The notes beneath the pieces are model-generated. The model was not told where the DNA came from, did not search any database, and was given only the letters and a program-made list of their open reading frames with translations. The position numbers and the translations under genes were made by a program. Of a stretch of DNA of 7,994 nt, positions 7,913 to 7,994 are shown in pieces. This DNA is from CAVPGH01 sp046726955 (GTDB lineage Bacteria > Acidobacteriota > Vicinamibacteria > Fen-336): the NCBI GenBank assembly GCA_046726955.1, contig JBKPBQ010000035.1, positions 1-7,994 of the forward strand. The letters are read 5' to 3'. Each line of letters opens with the position of its first letter. Positions within the stretch are counted from its first letter, which is position 1.

Positions 7913-7994
7913 CTACGCCAGCACGGCCAGGACCTCGTCCTCGCGGAGGATCAGGACGTCCTCATCGTCGATCTTGATCTCGGTCCCGGAGTAC
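7913..7994 (-). CDS. groES: GroES co-chaperonin (Hsp10), C-terminal fragment cut by window edge
   Basis: Only the last 26 codons and the TAG stop are in the window. The 5' part lies beyond the high-coordinate edge. The visible residues run YSGTEIKIDDEDVLILRE and then DEVLAVLA, which is the classic GroES C-terminus: the (Y/K)SGTE(I/V)K strand, the DDEDxLIL segment and the final hydrophobic strand that closes the beta-barrel. GroES forms a heptameric lid on the GroEL ring and encloses unfolded substrate in the cytoplasm. The gene sits 36 bases upstream of groEL on the same strand, the normal groESL order. The tail matches the second GroES of this window at 15 of 26 positions, so the two are paralogues and not a recent duplication. 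The mobile loop cannot be judged here because it is off-window. Confidence 0.95.
   Translation of the reverse strand, partial: YSGTEIKIDDEDVLILREDEVLAVLA

Overview
The window is a GC-rich, almost fully coding segment in which every gene I can support reads on the minus strand, in the order groES (3' end only), groEL, a second divergent groES, then a very large cyclic beta-glucan synthase that runs off the low-coordinate edge. The GroEL N-terminus (SRQSILRG, then the [30 protein letters not shown] region) resembles Acidobacteriota and similar GC-rich Gram-negative lineages. That is an impression from memory, not a phylogeny, and the taxon is uncertain.

Layout from high to low coordinates: 7994-7913 holds the last 26 residues of a canonical GroES. 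After 36 bases comes groEL (7876-6254, 540 aa), with ATP-site and GroES-docking residues all present. The groEL stop overlaps the start of a second, 97-aa GroES-like gene (6254-5961) by one base (TGATG). Its mobile loop and N-terminal strand depart from the family consensus. After another 36 bases with no visible terminator, a GTG start at 5924 opens a 1974-codon frame that is still open at base 1. This is a GT84 / cyclization (glycoamylase-like, GH189) / GH94 cyclic beta-1,2-glucan synthase of the NdvB/ChvB/Cgs type, lacking only its C-terminal part in this window.

The tight same-strand spacing suggests one transcription unit in which the chaperonin ring, two alternative lids and a giant inner-membrane glucan synthase could be co-expressed. 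A link between protein-folding stress and envelope or osmotic adaptation is an inference. The promoter, and any CIRCE/HrcA or sigma-32 control, would lie upstream of the first groES, outside the window. The most interesting points are the groES-groEL-groES arrangement with an unusual second lid, its junction with the glucan synthase gene, and a perfect inverted repeat at the end of the second groES. I saw no mobile elements, CRISPR arrays, tRNAs or rRNAs. No stretch over 300 bases lacks a gene.
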